Origin: an uncultured beta proteobacterium
GTDB taxonomy: Bacteria > Pseudomonadota > Gammaproteobacteria > Burkholderiales > Burkholderiaceae_C
Direction of reading: 5' to 3'
DNA: 5,977 bases
Assembly: GCA_903834645.1 (NCBI GenBank)
Contig: CAILKA010000096.1
Location: 1-5,977 of the forward strand
This document shows, one piece after another, positions 5,402 to 5,977 of the stretch (the stretch's first letter is position 1; each line of letters begins with the position of its first letter). The translations under genes and the position numbers were made by a program. The notes under the pieces are model-generated. The model ran no database searches and was not told the DNA's origin. It was given only the letters and a program-made list of their open reading frames with translations.

Positions 5402-5977
5402 TCACTTCTTCTCGGGCTCGTCCTTCTTGCCCTTGTTCTCGGGGATGTACGGGCTCCACGGCTTGGCCTGCACCGGGCCGGGGGTCTTCCACACCACGTT
5501 GAACTGCCCGTCGGCCTTGACCTCGCCGATGAACACGCTCTTGTGCAGGTGGTGGTTCTTCTCGTCCATCTTCGAGGTGATGCCGCTCGGGGCCTTGAAC
5601 GTCTGACCCGCCATCGCCGCGATCACCTTGTCGGTGTCGGTGCTCTTGGCCTTCTCCACCGCCTGCTTCCACATGTAGATGCCGATGTAGGTGGCCTCCA
5701 TCGGATCGTTGGTCAGCGGCTTGTCCTTGTGGCCGGCGATGTTCTTGGCCTTGGCGTAGGCGGCCCACTTCTTCGTGAACTCGTCGTTGGACGGGTTCTT
5801 GATGGACATGAAGTAGTTCCACGCCGCCAGGTGGCCCACCAGCGGCTTGGTGTCCACGCCGCGCAGCTCCTCCTCGCCCACCGAGAAGGCCACCACCGGC
5901 ACGTCGGTCGCCTTCAGGCCCTGGTTGCCGAGCTCCTTGTAGAAGGGCACGTTGGAGTCACCGTTGATGGTGGAGAC
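5402..5977 (-). CDS. urtA: Urea ABC transporter substrate-binding protein UrtA (C-terminal part)
   Basis: This is the periplasmic binding protein that captures urea for UrtB/UrtC. The frame runs off the right edge, leaving 191 C-terminal residues of a protein that usually has about 400-430, so signal peptide, start and promoter are not visible. Family landmarks present are VSTINGDSNVPFYKELGNQG at the cut edge, VPVVAFSVGEEELRG shortly after, LAAWNYFMS, then DPMEATYIGIYMWKQAVE, and KPWSPYIPENKG near the end. The GEEELRG and AAWNYF segments separate UrtA from leucine-binding LivJ-type proteins. The protein ends in a lysine/glutamate-rich tail (KGKKDEPEKK). It is the first of the urt genes seen and is followed by urtB after 7 nt with no hairpin between them, so binding protein and permease appear to be translated from one closely packed message. 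Confidence 0.95.
   Translation of the reverse strand, partial: VSTINGDSNVPFYKELGNQGLKATDVPVVAFSVGEEELRGVDTKPLVGHLAAWNYFMSIKNPSNDEFTKKWAAYAKAKNIAGHKDKPLTNDPMEATYIGIYMWKQAVEKAKSTDTDKVIAAMAGQTFKAPSGITSKMDEKNHHLHKSVFIGEVKADGQFNVVWKTPGPVQAKPWSPYIPENKGKKDEPEKK

Overview
This window is very GC-rich. Its gene content and protein style (UreD and a complete run of Urt proteins) suggest a betaproteobacterium, most likely of the Burkholderiales. That placement comes from protein resemblance only; no rRNA or other taxonomic marker is present. Apart from a cut-off unidentified gene end at the left edge, it is a nitrogen-acquisition locus: a branched-chain-type (HAAT family) urea ABC transporter next to a urease accessory gene.

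Layout. On the + strand, positions 1-140 hold the last 45 or so codons of an unidentified gene. After a 57-nt gap comes ureD (198-1049), the urease accessory protein that helps deliver nickel to apo-urease. The rest lies on the - strand and is transcribed right to left: urtA (periplasmic binding protein, truncated at the right edge), urtB (permease with a large exported N-terminal domain), urtC (permease), urtD (ATPase) and urtE (ATPase). ureD and urtE run tail to tail with only 3 nt between their stop codons. No stretch longer than 60 nt lacks a gene.

How the genes work together. UrtA captures urea in the periplasm, the UrtB/UrtC pair forms the inner-membrane channel, and UrtD/UrtE hydrolyse ATP to drive import. 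Cytoplasmic urease, matured with UreD, then releases ammonia. The urt genes are packed as one operon with gaps or overlaps of 7, 7, -4 and -11 nt, and the last three appear to start at GTG or TTG. The promoter, expected upstream of urtA, lies outside the window, so regulation cannot be read here.

Points worth a second look: ureD opposes the transporter operon and has no urease gene after it on its own strand; the two convergent stop codons sit in a short palindrome; urtB carries three exact 16-residue repeats in its exported domain; urtD and urtE have N-terminal extensions that depend on TTG starts; and the urtD frame stays open far upstream through urtC, which could mislead gene callers. I saw no new defence, mobile or RNA system; this looks like a conserved metabolic locus with unusual local arrangement.
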